From Hyaloperonospora brassicae (taxonomy: Eukaryota > Oomycota > Peronosporomycetes > Peronosporales > Peronosporaceae), in the NCBI GenBank assembly GCA_947650285.1, contig CANTFL010000279.1, positions 1 through 64,000 of the forward strand: DNA of 64,000 bases. The letters run 5' to 3'. Below, piece by piece: positions 42,955 to 54,545 of this stretch; the first letter of the stretch is position 1, and each line of letters begins with the position of its first letter. Position numbers and translations under genes: made by a program. A model generated the notes under the pieces. The model had not been told where the DNA came from. It saw only the letters and a list, made by a program, of their open reading frames with translations, and did not search any database.

Positions 42955-43347
42955 GGACGTGTCGTTTTCTCTCGTCCGTTGTAGTACGAGCGCTATCGTG
43001 GGTTATGGATTCATAATGTATAGCGCAACTTTATGCTCATGCTTGATACGGGTGGCTCGACGTGTTTGCAGTGTTTAGTTGTCAACGTAAGCCCATACAG
43101 ATAAACTGTGTGGACAGCTTCGAAAGATGGGCCACATTTTGTGGATGCATTTTCCTCTGGAAGCAACAGCTCATGCAATACCAAGGCTGACTAACCGAAA
43201 GGTGGAGCGCGTTTACTTCAACTTACTTCAACTGAACAATCGATCGAAAACGGTATTACTACGTCTACTCCCGGAGTGATGGAGACCGACTACGCGTGGT
43301 CGAATGTCGTCAAAGTCTCCTGTATTCATGTTCTTGCGCGAAGCAAC
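42955..43347. other. Intergenic between POLA1 and the Myb-like gene
   Basis: No gene seen. The open frame of the next gene extends back to an ATG at 43276. Confidence 0.4.
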
Positions 43348-43890
43348 ATGTCCGACTTCACGGACGACGAGGATCGACAGCTTGTTCAGCTAGCGTTGCA
43401 ATTCTTACGAAGTCGACGGCAGATATTATGGGACACACTAACTCAGCAGATGAAAGGCACAAAGAAGCCGAAGGAAGCGCTGCGCCAGCGTCTAAAGACT
43501 CTCAAACGTACGCATGGTCGAGATCTTGGAAACTTTCCGGCGTGGTTCTTCAGAAAGAAGTTTGCGATGGAAGTTAAGCGCAATCGTGCAAAGGTCCATC
43601 GGAAGACTGCTATTCACAACAGAGACAAGCTGGCGCCCACGTGCGAAAGTAAATACATACCGCGAAGAGGCGCACGTTGCGAAACGGAAGTCGCGCTGCA
43701 ACTGAACGAAAAAGCGTCGATTGAAATATCGAGAGAGCACGTGGGATCCTCAACGCTCAAGATGGCGACCTGTTTCTCAAAGTGCGCAAAAGCCAAGCCA
43801 CCTGCTTCGCTACTATTGCTGGCTTCTGTCGCAGCGTTTGAGCCACTGCAAAGCCACAAAAACCCGACGCTCACTAGCTTTCGTGCTTGA
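43348..43890 (+). CDS. Myb/SANT-like DNA-binding protein
   Basis: The preferred start is the ATG at 43348 (MSDFTDDEDRQLVQLALQFL); an in-frame ATG at 43276 would add 24 residues of no domain character. Residues 3-65 fit a Myb/SANT-like helix-turn-helix: acidic start FTDDED, LVQLAL helix, ILWDTLTQQM, then ALRQRLKTLKRTHGRDLGNF. Such single-domain proteins are common in oomycete genomes; targets are unknown. The C-terminal 110 residues are basic and low in structure and could include intron sequence or a late frame change. Confidence 0.6.
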   Translation: MSDFTDDEDRQLVQLALQFLRSRRQILWDTLTQQMKGTKKPKEALRQRLKTLKRTHGRDLGNFPAWFFRKKFAMEVKRNRAKVHRKTAIHNRDKLAPTCESKYIPRRGARCETEVALQLNEKASIEISREHVGSSTLKMATCFSKCAKAKPPASLLLLASVAAFEPLQSHKNPTLTSFRA

Positions 43891-45439
43891 GTGTGCGCAG
43901 CAACCACTGCGATTCCTTGTGCACTTGCGGAGTCACTGTGGAGCTGACGCAGTGATGTACAAACAGGCCCAGCAAGATATAGCTCCAGAAGGTGTTGACT
44001 CGCACCGTTTGCTTTGCTGCACGGCTGATAACGGAAGCAAGAAAGCGGCGAGGATGAGATCAACCTGCTTCACATGTCGCTCGCTCATCGTTTGTGTTGC
44101 TCGGAGACGTGTATAATAAAATAAGAACATGAAGGCAGTCGTCGTTTGTGACAGCGCACGCCGCGATCGACTGTGGCCCACGCACCGTCTTGACGATGTC
44201 GGGCGCGGTTTGCAAATACTACGTTGATCAAGAAACTCCTTGTACAGCGACGCTTCAATGGGCTGATGGTGACACATGAACCTGAATCCACATTCCGGTT
44301 GCGATTCCAACCGCGACATCGGGAGTGCAAGAAACCATTCAGCAAGACACTTAACCAACCGGCCGGACGTATGAGATCCTGGATGTCCGAAAATGCCGAG
44401 GTGTGAACACGCTTTGTACCCGCCTCTCTATCAAAGCTTATTTTCCACAACATCAGTGAAATATCGCTTCCGTTCGTCATCTTGCGTCAAGGCGTATGAT
44501 TGAATAGTCTGGAACAATGCACGTCGATCGAGGCGTACTCACTGGTACATTGGGTAAGTCCAATACCAAAACTACCGCATGTGCTGCATCGGATATGTAA
44601 CATCCGTCGACCTCATTTGGTGATGTTTCTACTGTGAAAGACACGAAATTGGCACCGACACGCATTCACCACGTCACGACTAGATGTAGGGTATCTACGT
44701 AGACAAGGATCAAGTCGTTCCAAGCCCAATATTACACGCCACGAATGAACGACAGATCCGTGAAGACCTTGACGCCACATCGCCACAGCGTATTGACCCG
44801 CCTCAAACATAACGCGCCGCAACAATACGGCGCCTATGTGTTCTGCACCACCATTGATTCCGATCTTGTGTGGCTACAACGACAGCCGAGACAAGCAGTG
44901 ACTCTTGAACTTGCCTCCCGCGCAGTTGTGAAAGTGAACATCCTCCTTCGTCATGATCAGTGGGTCAGTTACTCGACAAAAGAGATCAACGCTCCAGCAC
45001 GGACGTCAGTATGCACACTGACGTAATAGACAGCAACCTCATCGCAAACTGGTCCACTTCAGACCATGCCCGTTACTTGACTTGCCACGTTTAAAGGCCT
45101 CATCCCCAGCAGCGTGCGACCACATGCTCGAACGTGACTGGTCCTTACCACGTCGTCATTCTACGATCGTCACATACCTCGAATAGTGAGGACTGAAAGA
45201 AACGTTGCTGCGTGCGTACCACTTACCACGACCTCCGAAATAGCGTCCGCACAAGCTGCTGATGCATGATGTAGATCTCCTCCAACTTTCACGACGCAGC
45301 TCACAATTGCTCTTCTACTTTCAGGTCACAGCAGCATTTTGACAGCCCGCTTTGCATGTGAATAGACATCACGCAACATCTTCTTGGTCTAGATAGCGCC
45401 ACTTTTCTAGTCCTTCTACCCCACCTGATTCAGCGTTGC
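43891..45439. other. Intergenic, no supported gene
   Basis: Several short frames on both strands overlap one another, and none shows a motif. The frame 44745-45026 has an even composition but no start context or relatives I can name. The stretch ends at the inverted duplication. Confidence 0.4.
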
Positions 45440-46092
45440 AGCGACTCAACTCATCCACATGGTCACAGGCATAAAGTCTCAGTACGCACGGGATCACACC
45501 CGTCGTGTAACTCATCAACGAACAGAAGACCACACATGCAATGGACGCTCTTCGGCATCGTGGACACAGCCTCAAACGTCGCTTACCAGGGCAAAACGAA
45601 ACATGAGCGAGGTAGGCCATCGAAACCGAATCTGATGCGCGACAATTACCAATTCAAGGCAGGTCGACAGTTACCAATTCAAGGCAGGTACAGGGCGTTT
45701 CACGCCATCCCCATCTCACACCGAAAGCTGAGAAACGACACCCGAAGTCGATGAGTCTGGTCATACGATCAAATTGATACCGCAAAAGCAGTGTCCGTGA
45801 AAGGGTGTGCTGAACCCCACGCGACCATAGCCGGCAAAGACGTGAATGATGCCAAATGCAGTATTGCGCTTGCCACAACTAGTCCATCCCGACAAGTGCC
45901 ACGTTATAACATCTCGCCACGAAGCAACCATCAATACCGCACAGCAGCACAGACGACCTCCACTTGCAGCTGAGTAAACCTGAGTCGTAGCTGCTTCGTT
46001 CTTACTATCAGCGTCTGCGTCCCACGTAGCGGATCCACAGCAACGTACGCGTCTCATAGCTGATACCGCACAAACATATTCGCAACGCCACA

Positions 46093-47068
46093 TCACTTTC
46101 GTGAAGCAAGTCCTTGCAAAAAGGAGCTCAAGTCATTCTTGACAGCGACAACAGCGGCATCCGGCTGTGCAATCTTCTTCTTTTTCTTTCGCTTCTTCGG
46201 TCCGTCCAACAGCTTTCTCGGCGAACCCGGTGGTGCTACTGCTGCAAACATGCTCGACGGAGCAAAGGTCAGCTCCACGTCCGTAGTTGATGTCCCCGCA
46301 ACATTCGCTGAACAGTCGTCGACTTGACCTGCGACACTGTCATTTGTGGTCCTCTTTTGCAACTCGGGAGCATGTGCTGCCGATGGCTGACCCTCTTCCC
46401 TGCGCTTCTTCAATTTAGCTTTGTAGACTACCGACGTCCCAGGCCGGTCGTTGCGATGACGACATCGGTGGCACGTGACTCGCTGCAGGTGTTGTTGACA
46501 CACATGACGTCAACAAAAAGGCAGCGTCAAAAATGCCATCCACTCTTTTTCCCAGAATCCAATTGTCACAACATCAACGAACCACAATTGTTGACAGACG
46601 CTCACGAACCAGACGTGGCCCCTTGTGGTCACTATTGTGCATTTGCTTTTTTGACCGTTGGTGCTGTCTCCTGAGTCGCCGGTTCGCAGGCGACTGACGG
46701 CCCTGAGGGACCACGCGCACGGCCGCAGACACACTGGGCACGACCAGTCCACCACAGCGCGCGCAGATAAAGTCCAGCACTGACTGCGGCAGCTGCGCGC
46801 GACTCGTTCGGGCCATCTGCATCATCGACGCACTGTCAAAAAGGTCAGCGGTTTTTGACAAGTGTGTGTTTTGAACAGGTGCACCGGTTTTAAACACGCA
46901 CATCAGGTGGTTGGCCAGCGTGACGTTACTCGGCAGCAGACGGTGCGCCGACGTCCACAGAAACGCAAAGCGCTTCTCGAGCTGTCGCGAGTTCTCTGCG
47001 CTCGCGACGTTCATCTCGGGCAGCACGAGAGCGCCAATCGTCGGCGATGTGGGCGGCAGCGACGCCAT
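46093..47068 (-). CDS. RNase P/MRP subunit, Rpr2/Rpp21/SNM1-type (right copy)
   Basis: Mirror copy of the gene at 22296-23271, starting at the ATG on 47068-47066. Same two-intron arrangement, same Cys pairs (FICARCGG, VTCHRCRHRN) and same Lys-rich tail. Only a few residues differ, for example ELQKRT here versus ELHKRT, and SKKQMHNSD here versus SKTQMHNRD. No disabling change was seen in either copy, so both may be expressed. Confidence 0.65.
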
Positions 47069-47294
47069 GTGGCGCGGACGGACGTGGTCAATAATTGGTC
47101 TGATGTGCGCTAGAAGGTGACAATTAGTGTGGGACACGTCTGCGTTTCGGGAGGCGTCGCCTCTGCAGAATGTATGACGCATCAGATAACATACCACAAT
47201 GAAAGTGACCGCCAAATAGCATATCGTCACTGATGACGACTCACCAGCAGTTGTAATTGGTGACCAATCATACAGCTTTTGTACGAGCAGATTT

Positions 47295-47702
47295 ATGTGC
47301 GCATGTCGTTATGATGACATTGTTCCAAGAGCTCAAGTGTGTGACTTTCTTCTCTTTATCGGCAAGAAAAGTGGTCAGTTTTGTACGAAGACATTGGCAC
47401 TGTCATCGTACTGCAGTCTGAAGCTCGTTGCGTGGCAAGTAATAGTGGTCCGGTACGATGACACACACGTCGCGACCGATACATTCAAAAACTTGTGTCG
47501 ACGATACTGCGCTGCAAACGATGTTTTGAAGCTGCCTGACGACGAAAAGGGCGGTACATTGGCCGCAAAAGTAGATGCAGCTCGTCAACTTCGACGCTTT
47601 TTGTCTTTCTTCCAACGTAGCTGTGCTGGAGTGAGGCGCTTGTCAATGTCATGTCGCGCCTTTTCTCCAGATCCGAAGCGAAGCATTGGTGCGCACGACT
47701 AG
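47295..47702 (+). CDS. Conserved ORF of unknown function (right arm)
   Basis: Identical in translation to the 135-codon frame at 22068-21661, on the opposite strand because of the inversion. Its start faces the Rpr2/SNM1-type gene across about 227 bp. No recognisable domain. Confidence 0.45.
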   Translation: MCACRYDDIVPRAQVCDFLLFIGKKSGQFCTKTLALSSYCSLKLVAWQVIVVRYDDTHVATDTFKNLCRRYCAANDVLKLPDDEKGGTLAAKVDAARQLRRFLSFFQRSCAGVRRLSMSCRAFSPDPKRSIGAHD

Positions 47703-48115
47703 TTGGCCACGTGCAGACCGATTGCCCCAGCACGAGACACAATCGTCTCAGTCTACGCATCATTTGCTCACAAAGTAGGGAACACAGGAAAAGTAAGATG
47801 CAACATCGACACGGAGTAACACATCGTGCAATACGTCGTAATATTCGCGTGGCATGCGACAGGAAATTGCAACGGACGAGGCTCAACAAGGCCGAGCAGA
47901 CTCTCACTGTAGTGTTGTGGTCGACACTAGTATTTGTTATAGTTGTGCATATTGGGCGTCGTCGCAGCGGATAGTGCGTGGTGGATAAGCTGTCAGGTTT
48001 AAAGCAAGAAAATGTCAACAAGCGGTAACCGAAGAGGAAGTAAACGGGCTTTGTGCACAGCTTCATGTGTTGCTCATGGTCTCACCACGACTAGAATGCT
48101 TCATGTGTACCGAGC

Positions 48116-49264
48116 AAGATGTACTAAGAAAAAGTAAAATTGACCATTATAATATTTATCGATATGTGGAAGTCACAAGTGAGGTTTGCAGTCCATGCGA
48201 GTCGTCGACGTAACATGAAAAAGGGAATGCGTACTTCTATGCGCCTGCACCACTATCTTGTCGTTGTAGCTTGTATTCACTTTTGTTTCGTAGCCAATAC
48301 GTCCAAACTACGCTCTGTCGGGCTTGAATACTCATTAGGGGAACAAGACAATAAGGCAGCGAAAAGGAAAAGCAAATCTGTCATTAGGAACCATATCTAT
48401 ACATGCTATGTGTATCATATGTGCATCCAGCTAGCTTTTTCAGTATAACAGCAGCAACCTAGAGGTGCTTTGCGCAGGCCTTCGTATTGCTACGGTCCAA
48501 TAGCTGCTTGAAAATGAACTGCCAATGTCTCGAAAGAAATACGCCCACGTCAACGCGACGATTCGGACATTCATTGAGTTCGTATTGTCAACGCGCTCGA
48601 TGCCACAACACCCATTCATTCTTCCATTGTCGTCGCAGAATGCAGTAAAAGAATCCATGTGTCGATCGTGACAAGAAACCGGGCAGGCACTTGTTTTATT
48701 GAATGTAAAATACAGCATCTATCTCGTTTCCTGTTGCAACGATACGCTTGTGCATCGCTGATGACGTTGCACAACTTGACGGTCTCAAGCAGCTCGTACA
48801 TTCTTGGTCATTCCTCGGATCGATTGTCCATCGAGCCAATCAATCGTCCATCACATATTCGCGACAACTGATTTGTTTGTACCCACTCTTGCCATACATA
48901 ACACCTTTGCCAATCGCTCACACGCACCGACAGTCATAAGCACCGTAAACATCTCTCCCTCGGTATCATTTTAGCATCAAATAGTGTAACCGACTCGACG
49001 AATACTTTGCCTACGAGGACTAATCATTTTGACGAATAAAACAACGACACTGCAGCGTCCTCGGTCAGCCATACACATCATCTACGTGCAGCTCCATCAT
49101 GACATGCCGACTATTTACGTGTAGCAAGCGACAAATACCAACAACATCATTGTTCAGCTTCAACAAGTGCTTTTCGTATTGATGACGAAACCCGTTCAAA
49201 TTCGTTGCCTTAGCTCCTGCATGCCCAACGACAGTCAAAATACTTCCCCACGTCCACACTACAA
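48116..49264. other. Intergenic, no supported gene
   Basis: Only short frames without motifs. Confidence 0.4.
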
Positions 49265-49318
49265 ATGACTGCCGCGAGTCCAGGAAGTACAGTGCTAAAC
49301 AACAAGAGCAGCTCAACC

Positions 49319-49924
49319 TCAAGGCGTAGACCGTCCAACGATACAATCACCACTTTCAACAACAAGAAGGAAAACGCAGTGGAAAAAGCAGTCCATGATG
49401 TATCGACAACGATGTGCAACGTCCGAACGCCAGCCACAAATGTACAGCTCAGAGAGCTCGTCGAGCTCCCAGCGACTCAAAAGTCCGAACAGCGACCGTT
49501 CCGCTCCCAGTCGCCAAACCTCGTGGGCTCCTTCAGCTTTCCGCCCCGCATGGGTCCGCCATACTCGGTCCCGGACGGTCCGATTGCCACGTCGACCACG
49601 TCGTCCTCGTCGTCTTCGGCCACGTCGTGTATTGACGTCGTCAGTGGTCCCAGCAGCTACAGACGGAAAAGTACCGCCATTCGGGTACAGCGCCACCACC
49701 ACATCGTCGGCGTCGTCTCTGTTGTTCGAGCCGTAGTAACGAGCGCGCAGGGGCTGAGGCGTCGCGGGAGAGAGCGCAGCACGCGATCGCGTGGAGCTGT
49801 AGGACAGCAGCGCTCGTCGCAGCGCCATGCGTCCGTCTTTGCTGTCGGAAGAACGGCGCAATGTGATTGGACAGAAAGCGCCGTTGACGGGTGCGGTCGA
49901 ACGGTCATATAGGCGAAGCAGCAT
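49319..49924 (-). CDS. Ambiguous ORF, possible mitochondrial presequence protein
   Basis: The minus frame from 49924 has an internal Met at 49828 that begins MALRRALLSYSSTRSRAALS, an Arg/Ser/Ala-rich stretch with no acidic residues, as in mitochondrial targeting peptides. After about 70 residues it becomes a TRRGRRRRGRRGRRG run and loses protein character, suggesting a frameshift or intron near 49610. A plus-strand frame (49265-49912) covers the same DNA with Ser/Thr-rich sequence; which strand is coding is unresolved. No family recognised. Confidence 0.3.
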   Translation of the reverse strand: MLLRLYDRSTAPVNGAFCPITLRRSSDSKDGRMALRRALLSYSSTRSRAALSPATPQPLRARYYGSNNRDDADDVVVALYPNGGTFPSVAAGTTDDVNTRRGRRRRGRRGRRGNRTVRDRVWRTHAGRKAEGAHEVWRLGAERSLFGLLSRWELDELSELYICGWRSDVAHRCRYIMDCFFHCVFLLVVESGDCIVGRSTP

Positions 49925-50962
49925 GTCGCTTGAATGTGGACGAGAGTGAGAAGAACGCTACGCTCGAGTGGGTGCGTGAAGTAGCACCCTACCATCGCAC
50001 TTAAGTGGGAAGTGACGACGGACGCGAACGAGATTGTAAAGGATAGTAAGTAGTGTGGTGTGGTCAAGTAGGCTGTCGAGGTTGCCGCAAAAAAGTGAGA
50101 CTATACTGACGGAGGTGGTGCTACAGCAGCTTCGGACGGAAATGACTGAGAAGTTGTTGACGACTTTGATTGATGTTGTTGCTGTTGATTCACGTGATCG
50201 TTCACAGCCGTAGATGCCTATGGAAAGGCGGTCATGTTTGTACCTTGATATTTGCTTGCGTATTAAGGTACGCGCTGATCTCGAACAACGACGACGCACG
50301 TCTCTCAGCAAGCTGTCCATTCTTCCTCGACCAGCTCATGGATGTGCTGTTTGAACGAGATACATGCTGACTGACGTAAGATCGAGGCAGGCGGTTCCAC
50401 GGTTTCGGAGACCCGCTCTGGAGGATATTTAGTCTAGACCAACACACACTTCGATGTTGGTCCTTGTACTCCGTATAGAAATGACACGCAAAACCGACAA
50501 AACGACACACGTTTGCTAGGTGTCTGCAAGAATGATCGAATCGGTTCGGTCACTATATGTGCCAAGCCTTTCCAGCACAGAAGTATCCTTCGGGCTTCAG
50601 CTTTGACGAGAAGCACATTATTGTGTGTACATCTGTACAAATATGTGATAACGACAAAAGCTGTTCGAAGTGACACGACTAGCCACGGTAAGCATTCTTA
50701 GAGACAGTATCAATGGCGAAACGGTAGCTAAGGCTGCTATGGGACGATGATTCGGTGTACTGGTTTGCATAAAGCTGATCGTTGAGCGATACACAAGCCG
50801 GTCGGGGTCGCGTACACTTCGCATCAAGACGCTGAATACACGACTAATGAAAAAGCACATGAATCAAACTGAATTGTTGCGCCGTCAAGGACGATCGACA
50901 CGTCAACTCATAACCCCATCATTACTCGGTTTCCTTCTCCTCTGCATCCGACGACAATTTGC
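49925..50962. other. Intergenic, no supported gene
   Basis: Short overlapping frames only, lying downstream of the 3' end of the UBE2J2-type gene. Confidence 0.4.
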
Positions 50963-51767
50963 TTACGATAGCCCATAAGCCGCAACAGTAGCCACTACGA
51001 GCACAACGCCGATCAAGTACACTGTCGTGGACCAGTCTTCTATCACCGCCCCATTACCAGGAAGTGTTCCCGCTTTTGCGCCCGACGACGACGTCGTTGC
51101 TGCCTCTCCGTCAGACGACAACTGTCGTAGCAATTCTCGATCGTTTTCTCGCGCCTTCTGTAGTGCTACGAGATCCGGAAACAAACTGCGAAAGATCGCA
51201 TTGCTGCAATTGGTCTCCAAAGACGCCGCCGCATACTTCCGCTTCTGTGCGTCCGTAGTAGTAATACTGCCCAACGTTGCCTGATTCTCGAGCTACAGAG
51301 AGCAGAAAAGCCAGAGAGTTAGCTCGACTATACATGTACGACGCTCGATACGACAACACAACGAAAAGCTCTAAGTAGTACCGCCATTGCTGCTACTTTA
51401 TCCCTCTTACCATAAACGAATAGAGCCCCGTAAGAATGGAACTAACTGACCACATGGGATTCCACGTTTCCGGATGAAAGTCCGACATACTGAGACACAG
51501 TCGCTGATTCGTCTTGAATCGACCGTTTGGCGTAAGCATTAGTACGGACGGAGGCTTCATGGGGTACTCAGGAGGGAACTTGAGCTTGCCGTGAAAGTAG
51601 CCATCTTCGTACGGCGTGCCCTTAGTGCCTGTGATCACGTAGTGCCACTCGAGTATGTTCGTCTCGAGGGGGGCCGCTCGGATATAGTCCACAGGCTTGC
51701 GCTGCAGCGCCAGGTACTCCTTGCGCAGACGTTTGGTCGCCATCGCGGACGCCATGGTTGCGGCCAA
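50963..51767 (-). CDS. Ubiquitin-conjugating enzyme E2, UBE2J2/Ubc6 type (tail-anchored)
   Basis: Two exons, 51767-51411 and 51292-50963, with a 118-bp GT-AG intron (51410-51293), giving 228 residues. In-frame ATGs at 51755 and 51743 are alternative starts; relatives begin near MATKRLRKEYLALQ. The UBC fold shows FPPEYPMKPPSVLMLTPNGRF (the J-class TPNGRF replaces HPN) and the active-site Cys in RLCLSMSDFHPETWNPMWSV. Exon 2 continues LENQATLGSITTTDAQKRKY, then a linker and a C-terminal membrane anchor (STTVYLIGVVLVVATVAAYG). Family members sit on the ER membrane and act in ER-associated degradation. Confidence 0.92.
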
Positions 51768-52616
51768 ACTGGTCGCTCAAAAATGCAAACGCGTGGACAA
51801 ATGGTCACAGTTTTTGTATGCAAAAACACGCTAAGAAAAGAATTGGTATTGTGACCGTCGATTGCTGAATTTGGGTATGTAGAGCTCAAATAGACTTGTT
51901 TGGTCAATTCCAGCACCCGTCTACGACGTTGCCTTTGTATGTTTCAGTCGGTGCGCTCAAGCTGTATCGGATCAATTTCTGATGGTCTTTTCGTGATTGA
52001 AAGCGACAAAGACAGTTGAGGGCAATGCAAAAAGCGGTTTCTCTGCAGTAGTTACTCGAGTAGGAGATACAGTAGTGTAGCCCCGGCACGAAACAATGTC
52101 GTCGCACCCGCTCTCTCGACTGAGGTCGCTTTGGCATTCTTTAGCGACACTTTGCTCTACTTTCTTCACGGATGCTTTGGCCGGGCATGAAACAACGTGG
52201 TGAGGACCCAATGTGTTGTTGCTGCATAGCCACTGCCTCTTTTCTTGGCGATGGAATCTGCAAAAGTGGAAACGATTGTGTTCTAAAGCATGATGTCAGA
52301 ACATGGAAACACGGTTTTCGGCAAGTCACGGGCCTCCTTGGTGTATGCGTCGCATTCTGCCTGATTGACATTGTGTAAACAATCACCGGCCGCGTCATGA
52401 ACACAATCTAACGGTGTAGCGGCACGATCTTGCATCGGGCAGTGGTCGAATCACCATCACTTTGTCTCTGTCTTGGCGCTATGGTTGCAATGGCCGAGCA
52501 CGAGCCCTCGTCTCGTGGCACAGAACTCTGGCGTGTTCGTTGGAAGACCATGTCAACTTAGCACGATCTGATTCCCAACGATCCAGTTGCATAGCGACGC
52601 TGACAAACTGGCGTGA
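51768..52616. other. Intergenic, no supported gene
   Basis: Short frames only. It includes the promoter side of the UBE2J2-type gene. Confidence 0.4.
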
Positions 52617-53025
52617 CTAACAAGACCGATAATCAAATTTGAACTCTCTCTTTGCGAATTGCACGATCTGAAAGTTCTGACGAGTCGCTTGAAGATAGTC
52701 CAGTTCCAGACGCATCGCGTGAAACACAACGTTCTCCATTAACGGTTCACGGGAGACTGGCAACGTGCTGCTCAAAACCCGGCGTGACACTCTCTTGCCG
52801 ACGGAAACGAACAAAGTAGAAACGCGTGGGCTCATTGCTAGCAATGCTTTCTTTCTGTCGTCGATCTAATCGACATACTAAGCGATGGATTAAATCTATA
52901 TATGCACTGCATTCCGAGTAAGAATACCTGGCTACATGCATTTGAAAACGGACCTGCTGTCCATCAAACCAACCATTCGTGATCCACGTGTGCGTCGTCT
53001 CAAATAAATACATTCCCGAGCGCAT
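52617..53025 (-). CDS. Small two-exon protein of unknown function
   Basis: Exon 1 53025-52928 (MRSGMYLFETTHTWITNGWF then DGQQVRFQMHVA) and exon 2 52854-52617 join across a 73-bp GT-AG intron (52927-52855) into one frame ending MRLELDYLQATRQNFQIVQF plus a basic tail. Both exons have ordinary protein composition and the frame is restored exactly, which supports a real gene. It is about 111 residues unless further upstream exons exist. No domain recognised. Confidence 0.45.
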
Positions 53026-54074
53026 ATATTGAGTGGCGAGTTGATTATTCTGTCGTCTGACGAGCTGTAATCTCTTATGTCATGCAGCGGGAAAATGTAC
53101 AGCGATGTGCGCTGTAAAATACGAGGTAGGCGAACGTGTGGTCATGATTGGTAGCGAACAAGTTGCAGTACCTCAGCTTCTGGATACTGCCTGCGCAGCG
53201 GCAACTTTTGCCTATAAAACGCGATTCAGAGCTGTGAGTCACGATTTAAGACTTCAGCGCTGTTAATGATGTACACTTTGTGTACGTTCAAACGTCATCA
53301 AGATGTTTGAATGTAGTCGTTTTGAAACGGACACAGAAAGTGAAACTTTAGCAGTCGGTTAGATGAAGAAAGCAACGACTCAGGTGATACCTTTGTAGTG
53401 CTTCTACATACTAGTAGCTGAATGTATGCGCAAGTTTTCTGTCGACTAATATGCTTTCCAATTCACTTCCTGACTGTTGTTGATGATACTCCTCGTCCAG
53501 CCAGCGACAAACGAAAGGTACAGCCTGATGATTAGTAGCGCGCCTATCATGAGTAATGCCAGTAGTGTGTATTTCACATGTGCGACTATCTGATGAGTAT
53601 TGTGTTTAGGGTAGCCTACTCATGCGCGACTACACAACGAGTAAGGCGCGTAATGTGGATTACTGTTGTATAGGCAAAGGATCAATTAGGATTAGAGTAG
53701 CAAGAAGAAGTTGTGAACGAAGGACCTAATATATTCACTTAGCATTTTGCATTCACATCGACAAGCACCTATTAAACAATGACTACTATTTGTCTCCCCT
53801 ACAATTTACACCTCTTGAGGTTATAGGCCCAAATACGGCGGAGGCAAACACTATACTTAATGTAGATAATTTATGCGTGTGGGAGCTCAGCACTCGAAGA
53901 AAGCTCGCAAAGAAAGGTTTGATGGAGCATCGCTACACGACGAAGGGCTACGGGTAAAGGCGACATAAACTCGGGCGCCTGGAAGTCAATGACATAAAGG
54001 CTTTTGTACAAATGTTATCAGTGCGTTGAAGCGACGAACACTTGCTGGTCGAAGCAGCAAAGCCAAAAATGTAT

Positions 54075-54545
54075 TTAGTTGAGAGTGTAACTCATTCCTA
54101 ACGTTGGTACTCATCTTCCTCGATCACCTCTTCTTTCCAATCGTTCCATCAATCCTGATGTTCCTTTCCCATATAACGGTTTCTGTGATGTGGCAAACAT
54201 CTTTTCCGCTGACACAAAATTGGGGGACGTCACTGTCTGGTAGGGCAGTGCTGGCGAAACCCAAACATCAAGACCCTAAGGTTTAGCTTTCAATGCCGGG
54301 TATCAAACCGGTAACCTCTGGGATATGGCTGCCACACATGCCCACTTATGCTACAGAATGACTGTGAATTGCACACAGTGTTGCCCTATATGAGCCGCAC
54401 TAATCGAAGTATATTCTAGACACGCTTATCATGACATACCCGTCGCATCAACTATTCTTAACATTTTGCAACCGTGCGCAAGACGGTCAATCCAAGTCTA
54501 AAGACTTAGATTGACCGTCTTGTCCATGGTCGGTTGGTATCGACG
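54075..54545 (-). mobile_element. Insertion in Copia gag with a tRNA-derived SINE-like head
   Basis: Copia gag similarity stops near 54075 and resumes near 54545 (WKIFKSSF-type sequence matching WDILKTFFLRQ of the younger element), so about 470 bp is foreign. On the minus strand from about 54358, TAGCATAAGTGG fits a Pol III A box and GGTTTGATACCC, about 35 bp further, fits a B box, spaced as in a tRNA. That is the structure of a tRNA-derived SINE reading towards lower coordinates. The part from 54360 to 54545 is separate and contains a 44-bp palindrome. Confidence 0.5.
54479..54522. repeat. 44-bp near-perfect palindrome
   Basis: Left arm CAAGACGGTCAATC (54479-54492) pairs with GATTGACCGTCTTG (54509-54522), and the inner AAGTCT/AGACTT also pairs, leaving only two mismatched pairs over 22. 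It could fold as a cruciform or as a strong RNA hairpin. Confidence 0.9.

Larger units (their letters stand above)
45440..48115 (-). repeat. Inverted segmental duplication, right arm
   Basis: Reverse complement of 21150-23930. The outer end matches up to about 48115 (AGCTTCATGTGTTGCTCATGG) and the inner end fades near 45440. The coding parts are nearly identical to the left arm. Differences include the missing CTA expansion and a handful of substitutions. Confidence 0.9.

Noticed and set aside
44745..45026. 93-codon plus-strand frame
   Set aside because: No start context, no motif, and overlapping frames of similar length on the other strand.
49265..49912. 215-codon plus-strand Ser/Thr-rich frame
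   Set aside because: Low complexity and overlapped by a minus frame with a presequence-like start; strand unresolved, so only one low-confidence entry was kept.
53490..53800. A separate solo LTR between the first repeat and gag of the old Copia
   Set aside because: It has an Inr-like element and resembles the younger Copia LTR, but no matching 3' partner was found; treated as possible continuation of the 5' LTR or leader.
54104..54286. 60-codon hydrophobic plus-strand frame
   Set aside because: It lies within the insertion in Copia gag, antisense to the SINE-like head, with no relatives recognisable.
54290..54358. A genuine tRNA gene on the minus strand
   Set aside because: A and B boxes are present but acceptor-stem pairing and a clear anticodon arm could not be made; a SINE head fits better.
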